Below are positions 29,757-37,278 of a stretch of DNA of 64,000 nucleotides, piece by piece (within the stretch, counting starts at the first letter, position 1; each line of letters begins with the position of its first letter). Origin of the DNA: Lachnospiraceae bacterium (GTDB lineage: Bacteria > Bacillota > Clostridia > Lachnospirales > Lachnospiraceae). The translations under genes and the position numbers were made by a program. The stretch spans positions 310,001-374,000 of the forward strand of contig JALCKY010000002.1 in NCBI GenBank assembly GCA_022647575.1. The letters run 5' to 3'. The notes beneath the pieces are model-generated. The model did no database searches. It was not told the DNA's origin and saw only the letters and a program-made list of their open reading frames with translations.

Positions 29757-30839
29757 ATGAAGAAAATCGTATTGACCGGAGGCGGTACGGCCGGCCACGC
29801 AACTCCGAATATCGCCATGATCCCGAGGCTCCAGGAACTCGGCTATGAAATCAGCTATATCGGCTCCTACGCCGGAATTGAAAAGACCCTGATTGCGGAT
29901 TACAAGGACGTTGCCTACTACGGCATTTCGTCCGGAAAATTCCGCCGCTATTTTTCGCTGAAAAACCTGACCGACCCGTTCCGCGTCCTCAAGGGCATCG
30001 GAGATGCCAGAAAGCTTTTGCGGAAAATAAAACCGGACATCGTGTTCTCCAAGGGAGGCTTCGTTGCCGTCCCCGTCGTGCGTGCCGCGCACGACATGAA
30101 GATTCCCGTCCTGATCCATGAATCGGATATGACGCCGGGCCTTGCCAATAAGCTCTGCATCCCGCTCGCCAGAAAGATCTGCTGCACGTTCCCGGAAACG
30201 CTGGACAGCCTGCCGCCGACCAAGGCGGTTCTGACCGGCACGCCGATCCGCGAAGGCCTTCATCACGGCACGCGCGAAGCAGGTCTTGCCTTTACGAAAT
30301 TCAGCGGAACCCGCCCGATCATCATGGTCATCGGCGGATCGCTGGGGGCGACTCCGGTAAATGATGCCGTCCGCAAGGCTCTTCCGGAACTTCTTCCGAA
30401 AGCCGATGTCGTGCATCTGTGCGGCAAGGGGAAAGTGGATGACAGCCTTCAGGGGCTGAAGGGATACCGTCAGTACGAATACATCAAGAAGGAACTCCCG
30501 GATTTATTTGCCATGGCAGATGTCGTGATCTCACGCGCAGGCGCCAATGCCATCTGCGAGCTGCTTTCGCTCCGCAAGCCGAGTCTTCTGATTCCGCTTT
30601 CGTCGCATGCCAGCCGCGGAGACCAGATCCTGAACGCGAAATCTTTTGAGAAGCAGGGCTTCTCGGTCGTCCTGGAAGAGGAGCAGATTACGACGGAACT
30701 GCTCGTAAAGACACTGGTGGACCTGTATCACCACAGGAAGAAATACATCGATGCGATGGAGGCCAGCCCGGTGACCGATTCGGTCACGAAGATTACGAAC
30801 CTGATTGAAGAGACGGTCGCTGCCGCGCATTCAGACTGA
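29757..30839 (+). CDS. murG: UDP-GlcNAc:undecaprenyl-PP-MurNAc-pentapeptide GlcNAc transferase
   Basis: Makes lipid II from lipid I at the inner face of the membrane. The protein has about 360 residues and the GT-B fold: N-terminal GGGTAGHATPNIAM, then FSKGGFVAVPVVRAA, and the UDP-GlcNAc side IIMVIGGSLGATPVND, VISRAGANAICELLSL and HASRGDQILNA. The ATG at 29757 has better spacing to AGAGGG than the ATG two codons earlier. It stands alone, between a divergent nuclease gene and the convergent Cys-rich gene, not within a division cluster. Confidence 0.95.
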   Translation: MKKIVLTGGGTAGHATPNIAMIPRLQELGYEISYIGSYAGIEKTLIADYKDVAYYGISSGKFRRYFSLKNLTDPFRVLKGIGDARKLLRKIKPDIVFSKGGFVAVPVVRAAHDMKIPVLIHESDMTPGLANKLCIPLARKICCTFPETLDSLPPTKAVLTGTPIREGLHHGTREAGLAFTKFSGTRPIIMVIGGSLGATPVNDAVRKALPELLPKADVVHLCGKGKVDDSLQGLKGYRQYEYIKKELPDLFAMADVVISRAGANAICELLSLRKPSLLIPLSSHASRGDQILNAKSFEKQGFSVVLEEEQITTELLVKTLVDLYHHRKKYIDAMEASPVTDSVTKITNLIEETVAAAHSD

Positions 30840-31112
30840 TCACATTTCATTTTCACCGGACTCCCTGCAAAGACGCAGGCAGCCTTCAAGAACTTTGCCG
30901 TAATTTTCTGCACGGTGGGGAAAGAGACATGACGAACAGTCCTTGATTCCTTTCGGCGTATGCGTAAAGCTGCCGCCGCACCGGTCTCCCAGTGCATACA
31001 GCGGGCAGTAGCAGAACAGGCAGCTGAAGTTTTCGGGATCAGCCCCCTCGTGACAGGGAAAATATTCGCAGTCCCTGTTGGAGAAATAACGGCTGCTGTT
31101 TTTTAGTTTCAT
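30840..31112 (-). CDS. Cysteine-rich small-domain protein (PF04071-like)
   Basis: A 90-residue protein with about twelve cysteines and histidines arranged as CEYFPCH, FSCLFCYCPLY, GDRCGG, KDCSSCLFPH. This is the pattern of the Cys-rich small domain (COG2158-like), thought to bind metal. From memory of the family, it is often found with or fused to corrinoid genes. Here it is the last gene of the cobalamin-riboswitch operon and overlaps the upstream TIM-barrel gene by 4 bases. An accessory role in corrinoid metabolism is inferred. Confidence 0.8.
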   Translation of the reverse strand: MKLKNSSRYFSNRDCEYFPCHEGADPENFSCLFCYCPLYALGDRCGGSFTHTPKGIKDCSSCLFPHRAENYGKVLEGCLRLCRESGENEM

Positions 31113-31864
31113 TTCCCGGTCACCTCTCTCACCAGACGGACGGATTCTTCCGCATCCTGCCTGTCCAGGCACTCCATCGTCAGATCGCAGTCCGGGCTGT
31201 CCGAAAGGACTCTTTCGATGGTCTTCTGCCAGGCAACCGTTCCCTTTCCGAGTCCCAGATGCTCATCGCGCTCTCCGTGATTGTCATGAAGGTGCATTTC
31301 GCCGATCATGCCTTTCAGCGTCACCGCCCAGTCATAGGCGGAAATCTTTGAAGCGCAGTTGGCATGGCCGATGTCCAGGCAAAGACGGATCCGGGGATTC
31401 TCCGTCATCTGGATAAAGTCCCGCAGCATGGAGGGATCCGGGTCGACGACATTTTCGATGCGGATCTGCAGATCCGGCTTGCCGGCAAGAAAGCCCGTCC
31501 AGAAATTCTTCATGCGCTCCGCCCAGCCTTCCCGGAAAACCATATACGGAATATATCCGGAATGGAAAACCATTTTGCGGGATCCGATGAGGGCAGCGGC
31601 GCGGTACGCCTGCTCCATCCTTTCGGAACTCACTGCCGCGATTTTCACGTCATAGCTGACCGCGTTGAGGTCAAAGAAGGGGCCGTGCACGATGACGTCG
31701 TCCGTACCGATGATCGGAAGGCGCCTCCGGTAAATGTCCGCATGTTTCTCATCATCCAGATAGTCGCTGCGTGCGAAATCAATTGTCTCGATTCCCGCGC
31801 CCGTGCTGCGGACGATTTTATTCATGATGCCGTCATCAAACATTTCCGAAACATAGATCTTCAT
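31109..31864 (-). CDS. TIM-barrel sugar-phosphate isomerase/AP-endonuclease-like protein
   Basis: Protein of 251 residues of the xylose-isomerase-like (AP2Ec) TIM-barrel superfamily. Metal-binding type residues occur in KMVFHSGYIP, RIENVVDPDPS, LCLDIGHANC and GEMHLHDNHGERDEHLG. No signal peptide is seen. It is between the ABC ATPase of the corrinoid importer and the Cys-rich gene. Catalytic role unknown: isomerase, epimerase and hydrolase members exist in the superfamily. Its operon place suggests a role in handling the imported corrinoid or its lower ligand. Confidence 0.8.
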   Translation of the reverse strand: MKIYVSEMFDDGIMNKIVRSTGAGIETIDFARSDYLDDEKHADIYRRRLPIIGTDDVIVHGPFFDLNAVSYDVKIAAVSSERMEQAYRAAALIGSRKMVFHSGYIPYMVFREGWAERMKNFWTGFLAGKPDLQIRIENVVDPDPSMLRDFIQMTENPRIRLCLDIGHANCASKISAYDWAVTLKGMIGEMHLHDNHGERDEHLGLGKGTVAWQKTIERVLSDSPDCDLTMECLDRQDAEESVRLVREVTGK

Positions 31865-31905
31865 GATTCACTCCGTCTGACTTTCTCATTCCTTCCGTGC
31901 CGGAT

Positions 31906-32697
31906 TCAGCGGATATCCTCCCATTGTTCCAGCACCTCTTTCATATGTGCGGCCACATTGAAATCATACACCTCTTCGAGGAGTCCGGCGCTGAGGATTT
32001 TCCCGGAATCGCCGTGCGCAAGAATCTTTCCGTCCTTCATAAAAACCAGATAATCCGCAAGCTCCACGGCCAGCGAAATGTCGTGGAAGACCCCGACGAC
32101 CGTGCGTCCCGGCTCCGACGACCATTTCTTCAGATAATCGACAAGGGACTTCTGCGCCGACAGGTCAAGATGATTCGTCGGCTCATCGAGAAGGATCACC
32201 GGTGCCCCCTGCGCAATGGTGCGCGCAAGGAAGACCCTCTGCAGCTGTCCTCCGGACAGTTCGGTAATCTGCCGGTTCCTCAGTTCATAAAGGCCTACCG
32301 CCTCCAGACACTGTCCGGCCTTTTCCCGGTCTTCTTTCGTCGGCTCCCCCAGGATGCTGCTCGAATACAGGTATCGACCGAGAAGGACCGTTTCAAAAAC
32401 CGAATAGGAAAAGAAAATATCCGAGAACTGCGTCATCATGGAAACATGGCGGGCAATCTCTTTCCGCTTCATTTCCCTGAGGCTTATGCCGTCGATCCGG
32501 ATTTCCCCCGTGCTTGGCAGAAGACCGACCATCGTGCGGAGAAGCGTCGTCTTGCCGCAGCCGTTCTTTCCGAGGATACAGACATTTCTCCCCATCGGGA
32601 CAGAGAAGGAAATGTCGTGCAGGATCATCTCTTCTTCCCTGCTCCCGGTTCCGTAGCCGGCAGACACATGCGACAGTTCAATGCTCGTCCCGTTCAT
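31906..32697 (-). CDS. btuD: Corrinoid-type ABC importer, ATP-binding protein
   Basis: Cytoplasmic ATPase of a FecCD/BtuCD-type importer, 263 residues. Walker A ILGKNGCGKTTLLRTM, signature LSGGQLQRVFLARTIA and Walker B VILLDEPTNHLDL are all intact. It overlaps the permease gene by 4 bases. The family also serves siderophores and haem; the cobalamin riboswitch upstream of the operon is the reason for choosing corrinoids. Confidence 0.9.
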   Translation of the reverse strand: MNGTSIELSHVSAGYGTGSREEEMILHDISFSVPMGRNVCILGKNGCGKTTLLRTMVGLLPSTGEIRIDGISLREMKRKEIARHVSMMTQFSDIFFSYSVFETVLLGRYLYSSSILGEPTKEDREKAGQCLEAVGLYELRNRQITELSGGQLQRVFLARTIAQGAPVILLDEPTNHLDLSAQKSLVDYLKKWSSEPGRTVVGVFHDISLAVELADYLVFMKDGKILAHGDSGKILSAGLLEEVYDFNVAAHMKEVLEQWEDIR

Positions 32698-33734
32698 CTG
32701 CGGTTCCCCCTGAAGAAGACATAGGCAAAGAACGGTGCCCCGATCAGCGCCGTGACGGAACCCACCGGAATTTCCTGGGGAGACAGGACCGTGCGCGACA
32801 CCAGATCCGCAATGGCCATGAAAGCGCCGCCGAACAGGACAGACATCGGCAGGACGTAGCGGTGGGAAGATCCGAAGACACGCCTCACGACATGCGGGGC
32901 GATCAGATCGATGAAGCCGATGACGCCGGTGAAGCAGACGGCGATGCCGGTGAGAAATGCCGAAACGGCAATCAGGATTTTCTTCATTTTCCGGGAATCG
33001 ACGCCGATCGTCAGAGCCTGTTCGTCACCGAAAGTCATGATGTCCATTTCACGTGAAAAACGCATCAGCAGAAGCGTGCCGAACAGGCACGCCGGAAAAA
33101 GAACGGAAACATGATACCAGGTTCGCGAGGAAAAAGAGCCCATCGACCACAGGAGCAGCTGGCGGGAATTGTCCGGCGTCAGGGCAGAAAGCAGGGTCAG
33201 GATGGCGTTGACAAATAGAGAAAGCACCATCCCGATCAGGATAATGGTGTGGTTGTGCATGCCGCGGTCGATTCTTTCGGACAGCAGGATTGCCGCAAAG
33301 ACAGTGGCCAGTCCGAAGAGGAACCCCATGAAGGGAAGGGTAAAGGAACCGATCAGCGGAATGGAAAAGCCGCTGACGATTACGATGGCGGCGCCGAGAG
33401 AGGCACCGGAAGAAACGCCCAGGGTGAAGGAAGATGCCAGCGGATTCTGAAGCACCGACTGCATGACGGTTCCGGATGCCGCAAGACAGCCTCCGACCAG
33501 AAAAGCCGTCAGCGTCCGCGGCAGGCGGATTCCCCAGAAAATGGAAACTGCGGAATCCGTGATGTTCTGCGGCAGCGCCGTTCCGAAGCATTTATGGCAG
33601 AAAATCGCCCACATGTCCGGTAAGGGGATGCTGACGCTTCCGATGCCCATGCTGACCAGCAGTGCCAGTACAGCAAGGAAAATCGAGAGAATCACTTTCA
33701 TCCGGTTATTCAGGTGCGAACCTCGGTCTGCCAT
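32694..33734 (-). CDS. btuC: Corrinoid-type ABC importer, permease
   Basis: FecCD-family membrane protein of 346 residues with about ten helices. Typical features are RLPRTLTAFLVGGCLAASGT near residue 75, NPLASSFTLGVSSGASLGA and the HVVRRVFGSSHRYVLPMS loop that contacts the ATPase. It follows the binding-protein gene after 24 bases. A second possible start (MKVIL) lies 11 codons in. Confidence 0.92.
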   Translation of the reverse strand: MADRGSHLNNRMKVILSIFLAVLALLVSMGIGSVSIPLPDMWAIFCHKCFGTALPQNITDSAVSIFWGIRLPRTLTAFLVGGCLAASGTVMQSVLQNPLASSFTLGVSSGASLGAAIVIVSGFSIPLIGSFTLPFMGFLFGLATVFAAILLSERIDRGMHNHTIILIGMVLSLFVNAILTLLSALTPDNSRQLLLWSMGSFSSRTWYHVSVLFPACLFGTLLLMRFSREMDIMTFGDEQALTIGVDSRKMKKILIAVSAFLTGIAVCFTGVIGFIDLIAPHVVRRVFGSSHRYVLPMSVLFGGAFMAIADLVSRTVLSPQEIPVGSVTALIGAPFFAYVFFRGNRR

Positions 33735-33758
33735 AAAGCCTCTTCTGCAAAAATAATT

Positions 33759-34868
33759 TCAGACTCCGTCGTCATTTCCCGTAATCTCGGAAGCAACCGC
33801 TGCATATTCATCCGGATAAACGGCAACAGCCATTTCCCGGAGGGCTTCGACGATTTTTTCCGAAGGGATCATGACGGAATCATTGTTGATATAGTTGACT
33901 GCCTGATTTTTCACGGCGGTCACGTTCTCCCATCCCGGCAGGGACATGATGTCTCCGACCGGATTCTGCGACTGGTCTGAGCCGGTCAGGATGACATCCG
34001 GATTGGCTGCAATGGCCGCTTCATCCGTAACCGAAATCCAGCTCTCCTGATCGCCCATCACGTTCTTCGCCCCGATCAGGGAAATCATTTCGTCGATATA
34101 GGTATCTTTTCCGACGCTGTAAATGGACGGCGATCCGGAGATCTCAAACAGCACCGTTTTCTTATCCGTGATTTTCGAGCCGATGGCCGTAATCTCATCG
34201 ATGCTCTTCTGCATCTCTTCAATCACTTTTTCCCCGCCCTGACTCTGACCGACACAGTCCGCAACAAACTGAATGTCTTCCTGTATGCCTTCGACGCTCG
34301 TGCTGCTGGGAATATCGGCAACACAGATTCCGGCATCGCGCACGGACTGATAGACATCATCGCCCCCGTAGGAACTCATGCCGGATGTGAAGACGATATC
34401 CGGATTCAGCGCCGTGATTTTTTCATTGTCCGGCGACATCATGTCGAACTGCGGAATGCCTGCCGGAAGGTCCGATACATACTTCGGTGACTGCGTATCG
34501 CAGGCAACGACCTTGTCAATCAGTCCGAGATCATCAAGCATTTCCGTCTGGGCCGGCGACATGGAAATGATCCTGTCCACGGTATCCGGAATCGTGATCT
34601 TATTTCCGCTGCGGTCCTCCGACGGTTTGGAAGAAGACGAAGAATCCGCTCCGGAAGCTGCGGACGAAGACGCCTTGCTCTCCGTCTCCGAAGATTCTGA
34701 AGAGGATGCTTCAGAACCGGATGCCGCAGATGCCGATGCGGCTGTCGATGCGGCGGATACCGATGCGGCGGCTGCTGAGGCAGAGGATGCTGTCTGACTG
34801 CTGCCGCAGCCTGCAAGGAGAGATGCGCCGACGGCTGCCGTGATAAGAAATGCCCATACTTTTTTCAT
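33759..34868 (-). CDS. btuF: Corrinoid-type ABC importer, substrate-binding lipoprotein
   Basis: Lipoprotein with signal peptide and lipobox LLAGC near residue 20, then a Ser/Ala/Glu-rich low-complexity linker of about 60 residues, and a periplasmic-binding-protein domain of the BtuF/FepB class (RIISMSPAQTEMLDDLGLID, VACDTQSP, LNPDIVFTSG). It captures the corrinoid outside the cell and delivers it to the permease. The ATG at 34868 is best spaced from AAGGAG; a TTG two codons upstream is in frame. First gene after the cobalamin riboswitch. Confidence 0.9.
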   Translation of the reverse strand: MKKVWAFLITAAVGASLLAGCGSSQTASSASAAAASVSAASTAASASAASGSEASSSESSETESKASSSAASGADSSSSSKPSEDRSGNKITIPDTVDRIISMSPAQTEMLDDLGLIDKVVACDTQSPKYVSDLPAGIPQFDMMSPDNEKITALNPDIVFTSGMSSYGGDDVYQSVRDAGICVADIPSSTSVEGIQEDIQFVADCVGQSQGGEKVIEEMQKSIDEITAIGSKITDKKTVLFEISGSPSIYSVGKDTYIDEMISLIGAKNVMGDQESWISVTDEAAIAANPDVILTGSDQSQNPVGDIMSLPGWENVTAVKNQAVNYINNDSVMIPSEKIVEALREMAVAVYPDEYAAVASEITGNDDGV

Positions 34869-34908
34869 TTTCAAATGACTCCTTCCTCATGGTGAGGCGT
34901 GTTTTCTG

Positions 34909-34926
34909 CCGGCCGGATCCGGCCGG
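34909..34926. repeat. Perfect 18-bp palindrome before btuF
   Basis: CCGGCCGGATCCGGCCGG is a perfect palindrome placed just after the riboswitch terminator and about 40 bases before the btuF start. It could form a second hairpin in the leader or be a protein site. Confidence 0.7.
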
Positions 34927-34930
34927 AAAT

Positions 34931-34961
34931 AAAAATGCTGCATGTCATCTGACATGCAGCA
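34931..34961 (-). terminator. Riboswitch-linked intrinsic terminator
   Basis: TGCTGCATGTC and GACATGCAGCA make a perfect 11-bp stem with a 4-base loop, followed by TTTTTATTT on the minus strand. It lies between the cobalamin aptamer and btuF and is the likely expression platform: corrinoid binding would favour early termination. Confidence 0.85.
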
Positions 34962-34974
34962 CAAACATCCTTCC

Positions 34975-35125
34975 GGAATCAAGCACCTTCCTAAGTCACG
35001 AAGAAGATCTGTGCTGTCTGCATTCTGCAGTGATCTGACTTAAGACGTTTTCCGTCCATCACAGTAGCGGCTCTGCGGGGCTTCTCACCCCATTCCCTGC
35101 CTGAATGCATCACTTTATGAATATG
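34975..35125 (-). promoter_or_regulatory. Cobalamin riboswitch
   Basis: Read on the minus strand the leader has the conserved cobalamin-aptamer blocks: CAGGGAATGGGGTGAGAA, CCCCGCAGAGCCGCTACTGT, GATGGACGG and, after a spacer, the B12-box-like AAGTCAGATCACTGC. A terminator follows. It controls the btuF-btuC-btuD-TIM barrel-Cys-rich operon. The exact 5' and 3' limits are estimates. Confidence 0.9.
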
Positions 35126-35195
35126 CGGATACTTTAACACGGATAAAGAAAAATGTCTATCGGATCTTTCCGAACAGCAGACGGCTGTTCCGTTC

Positions 35196-35445
35196 CTAAA
35201 CCAGCCTGATTGCATCAACCGGGCATGTATAGACGCAGTCCCCGCAGCTGTCGCATCTTAAGTAATCGATGACCGCAACATTATTGAAATCCAACTCGAT
35301 GGCCCCTTTCGGGCAGAAGACGCATTCTGCGCAGCCGATGCATTCTTCTTCAATTACCTTGTAGGTTTTTTCCCGATTCTTCTCCTGTTCCTCCGCTTAC
35401 CTGCTTAACTTCCTCTTCCGAAAGCTTCCTGTTTTCTTCCATCAT
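35196..35445 (-). pseudogene. Double-glycine-leader ferredoxin, frameshifted
   Basis: The first frame, starting at the ATG pair 35440-35445 after GGAGG, encodes MMEENRKLSEEEVKQVSGG, a typical double-glycine (C39-processed) leader, and soon stops. One frame over, the downstream part encodes a 2[4Fe-4S] ferredoxin: CIGCAECVFCPKGAI and CDSCGDCVYTCPVDAIRLV. Removing one A from the run of six in GGGAAAAAACC joins the two into an 82-residue protein. The second part has no start codon or ribosome site of its own. It is therefore either a pseudogene, a homopolymer sequencing error, or a phase-variable gene. A ferredoxin with an export-type leader is unusual. Confidence 0.75.
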
Positions 35446-35530
35446 TTTCGATTCCTCCGTTCTGTCCTAATGGACTTGACGGATTTTATGATACAAGGCA
35501 ACCTGCAACAAAACCGCAACAAATTTTTCC

Positions 35531-35911
35531 TTATTTCAATTTCTGTCCGAGGCCGCAGACGATCCTTGTCACATGTTCCGCCTTTCCGGCAAGAATGCAC
35601 AGGACTCTTCCGGTCGTATCCCTCCAGATCCGTTCAAAATCATCCGCCGGGATGACTCCTGATCCGATTTCATTGGAAATGATGCAGATATCCGGATTTC
35701 TTTCCGTCAGTTTTTCCGCAGCCAGAACCGGGTCCGTCCCGTCCTCAATCAGGCGCCGGACGTACTGCTCGAAATTCCGCAGGATCCGGACTCCTGCCGG
35801 CGGATCCGCCGGCAGATCTTCGCCGCTGCGGACGCATTCTTCCGGCAGATTTTTTTCTCTGAGCACATAATCCAGTTTTCCCTGGGCGATTCCGCCTACA
35901 AACAGTTCCAT
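35531..35911 (-). CDS. Small CobU-like protein
   Basis: A 126-residue relative of adenosylcobinamide kinase/guanylyltransferase. It keeps the CobU C-terminal signature (ISNEIGSGVIPADDFERIWR, then GRVLCILAG and a GLGQKLK end like that of CobU), but its P-loop is altered (GGIAQGKLDYVL, lacking the usual GKS) and it lacks the His-containing GMP-binding segment. It starts 3 bases after cobS, at the end of the cob operon. Its neighbour CobU has a perfect P-loop but a changed NE motif. A non-catalytic or complementing partner of CobU is one interpretation; divergence after duplication is another. Confidence 0.75.
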   Translation of the reverse strand: MELFVGGIAQGKLDYVLREKNLPEECVRSGEDLPADPPAGVRILRNFEQYVRRLIEDGTDPVLAAEKLTERNPDICIISNEIGSGVIPADDFERIWRDTTGRVLCILAGKAEHVTRIVCGLGQKLK

Positions 35912-35914
35912 TTC

Positions 35915-36694
35915 CTAACCTCTCATCAGAACCAGCGAAAAGACCGCCGGAAAAATTGCAAAAGCAAGTTCTGTCAGAATCAGATAGAATCCGAGAAGGT
36001 CTCCGGTGATTCCTCCGAAGTCCTTCAGTGCCATCCTGCGGAAAAGGAAATAGCCGCCGAAGGAAATCAGGGCTGCTGCCGCACCTGCCCACGGATAAAT
36101 CATGGCCGTGAAAAGAAGCGCGGCCGCCGTCATCGTGAACAGCACGACGCGGACCCGTCCCGCCGCTGCCGAGCCGGCAAACTGATAAGCCGTTCCGTCC
36201 CCGCGGGCATTTCCGATCGTAAGCAGGGCAATGCCGCTCATGCAGCGGGAAAGGAAAAAGCCGGTGCAGAAGACAGCTGTCATTTTCCATCCGGCGATTT
36301 CCGAAATGGCCGAACCATAGAGCAGTTCAAAAATCACGGCCATGATCACCGCAAAGGCACCGATATGACTGTCCTTGAGGATTTCCAGGCGGCGTTCCTT
36401 TCCCCGGTGGGAATGCAGGGCGTCCATCGTATCCATGTAGCCGTCCATGTGAATGCCTCCCGCAATTAGGAGCGGAAGCGCAGCGCACACACAGCTCCGG
36501 GCAAGAGAACCGATGCCGGCTGCTTCGCAGATCCGCAGCCACGCATAGCAGAGTCCTCCGATCACCGCGCCGACCAGAGGAAAGAAGCAGAGGGCATAGC
36601 GCATGTCTTCTTCCTTCCATTCCGTCGCCGGCATCGGAATGCCCGAGTACATGGAGAAGGCAATCACGATTCCTTTAAGCAGATGCATTTTCAT
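35915..36694 (-). CDS. cobS: Adenosylcobinamide-GDP ribazoletransferase
   Basis: Integral membrane enzyme joining adenosylcobinamide-GDP and alpha-ribazole (phosphate) to make cobalamin. The 259-residue protein has six or seven helices and the family's metal-binding HMDGYMDTMDALHSHRGKER near residue 80, and the earlier MYSGIPMPATEW. It overlaps cobU by 20 bases and precedes the small CobU-like gene by 3. Confidence 0.94.
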   Translation of the reverse strand: MKMHLLKGIVIAFSMYSGIPMPATEWKEEDMRYALCFFPLVGAVIGGLCYAWLRICEAAGIGSLARSCVCAALPLLIAGGIHMDGYMDTMDALHSHRGKERRLEILKDSHIGAFAVIMAVIFELLYGSAISEIAGWKMTAVFCTGFFLSRCMSGIALLTIGNARGDGTAYQFAGSAAAGRVRVVLFTMTAAALLFTAMIYPWAGAAAALISFGGYFLFRRMALKDFGGITGDLLGFYLILTELAFAIFPAVFSLVLMRG

Positions 36695-37250
36695 TTCCTT
36701 TCAGGAAGAGCGGGCAGGTATAGACCACCTCGACCGCCCGGTTCGAAGCATTCAGGACAGCTGCGTTGACTTCCCCAAGATTCCGGATATATTCGGCAGT
36801 TTCCTTTTCGTAGGAAATGCCGTCGGAAAAAATCAGGTTTGAGACGACGACCAGATTCTTCACCTTCTCGGAAAGCGCAAGAACTTCCCGGACGGTCCTT
36901 TCGGCATCATGGCCGTCAGCAGCGGAACCACCACCCCCGTCCCCCTGGTTCCCGGTTCCGCCGAACATCTCATTTGCCAGAAGATTCGACAGGCATTCCA
37001 GAAGGACCGTCGCCTCCGGATGGTCTGTCAGCACGGGGATCCGGTCGATATCCCGGGATGCCTCGATGGTCTGAAATCCTTTTCCGTTCCGTCTCCGGCG
37101 ATGCCGCGCGATGATGACGTCGTTGCCCGGGCCTTCCGGACTCAGCGTCGCAAGATAATAGAGCGGACCTCCGTTGGAAAGACGCACGGCTTCCGTTTCC
37201 GCCCAGCCGGATTTTCCGCTGGCGCCGCCGCCCAGGACCAGGGTCAGCAT
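36675..37250 (-). CDS. cobU: Adenosylcobinamide kinase / guanylyltransferase
   Basis: Phosphorylates adenosylcobinamide and then transfers GMP to it. The 191-residue protein begins MLTLVLGGGASGKSGWAE with an intact P-loop; the ARHRRRRNGKGFQTIE segment holds the histidine that is guanylylated; LLECLSNLLANEMF follows. The usual NEVG motif is changed to SNLIFSDG. A copy of the hairpin repeat (36924-36952) lies in frame after LLANEMF and adds NQGDGGGGS in a loop. An upstream in-frame extension exists but is not family-like. Overlaps cobS by 20 bases. Confidence 0.88.
   Translation of the reverse strand: MLTLVLGGGASGKSGWAETEAVRLSNGGPLYYLATLSPEGPGNDVIIARHRRRRNGKGFQTIEASRDIDRIPVLTDHPEATVLLECLSNLLANEMFGGTGNQGDGGGGSAADGHDAERTVREVLALSEKVKNLVVVSNLIFSDGISYEKETAEYIRNLGEVNAAVLNASNRAVEVVYTCPLFLKGNENASA
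36924..36952. repeat. REP-like hairpin repeat, copy 4 inside cobU
   Basis: GGAACCACCACCCCCGTCCC then CCTGGTTCC: same unit as at 79-106 and 16357-16384 with one change in the right arm. It is read in a different frame from the copies in the hydratase gene, yet leaves cobU open. Confidence 0.8.
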
Positions 37251-37278
37251 GAAAATGTCCCCGCTTCCGGAATCCGTT

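Noticed and set aside
29673..30416. N-terminal extension of the beta-CASP frame
   Set aside because: Antisense to murG; the real start has a GGAGG site at 29672.
31906..34868. Siderophore or haem importer
   Set aside because: The family allows it, but the cobalamin riboswitch directly upstream points to corrinoids.
35360..35390. Programmed -1 frameshift at the A AAA AAC heptamer in the leader-ferredoxin gene
   Set aside because: A -1 shift there leads to PTR and a stop; the ferredoxin lies in the +1 frame, so a one-base insertion explains it better.
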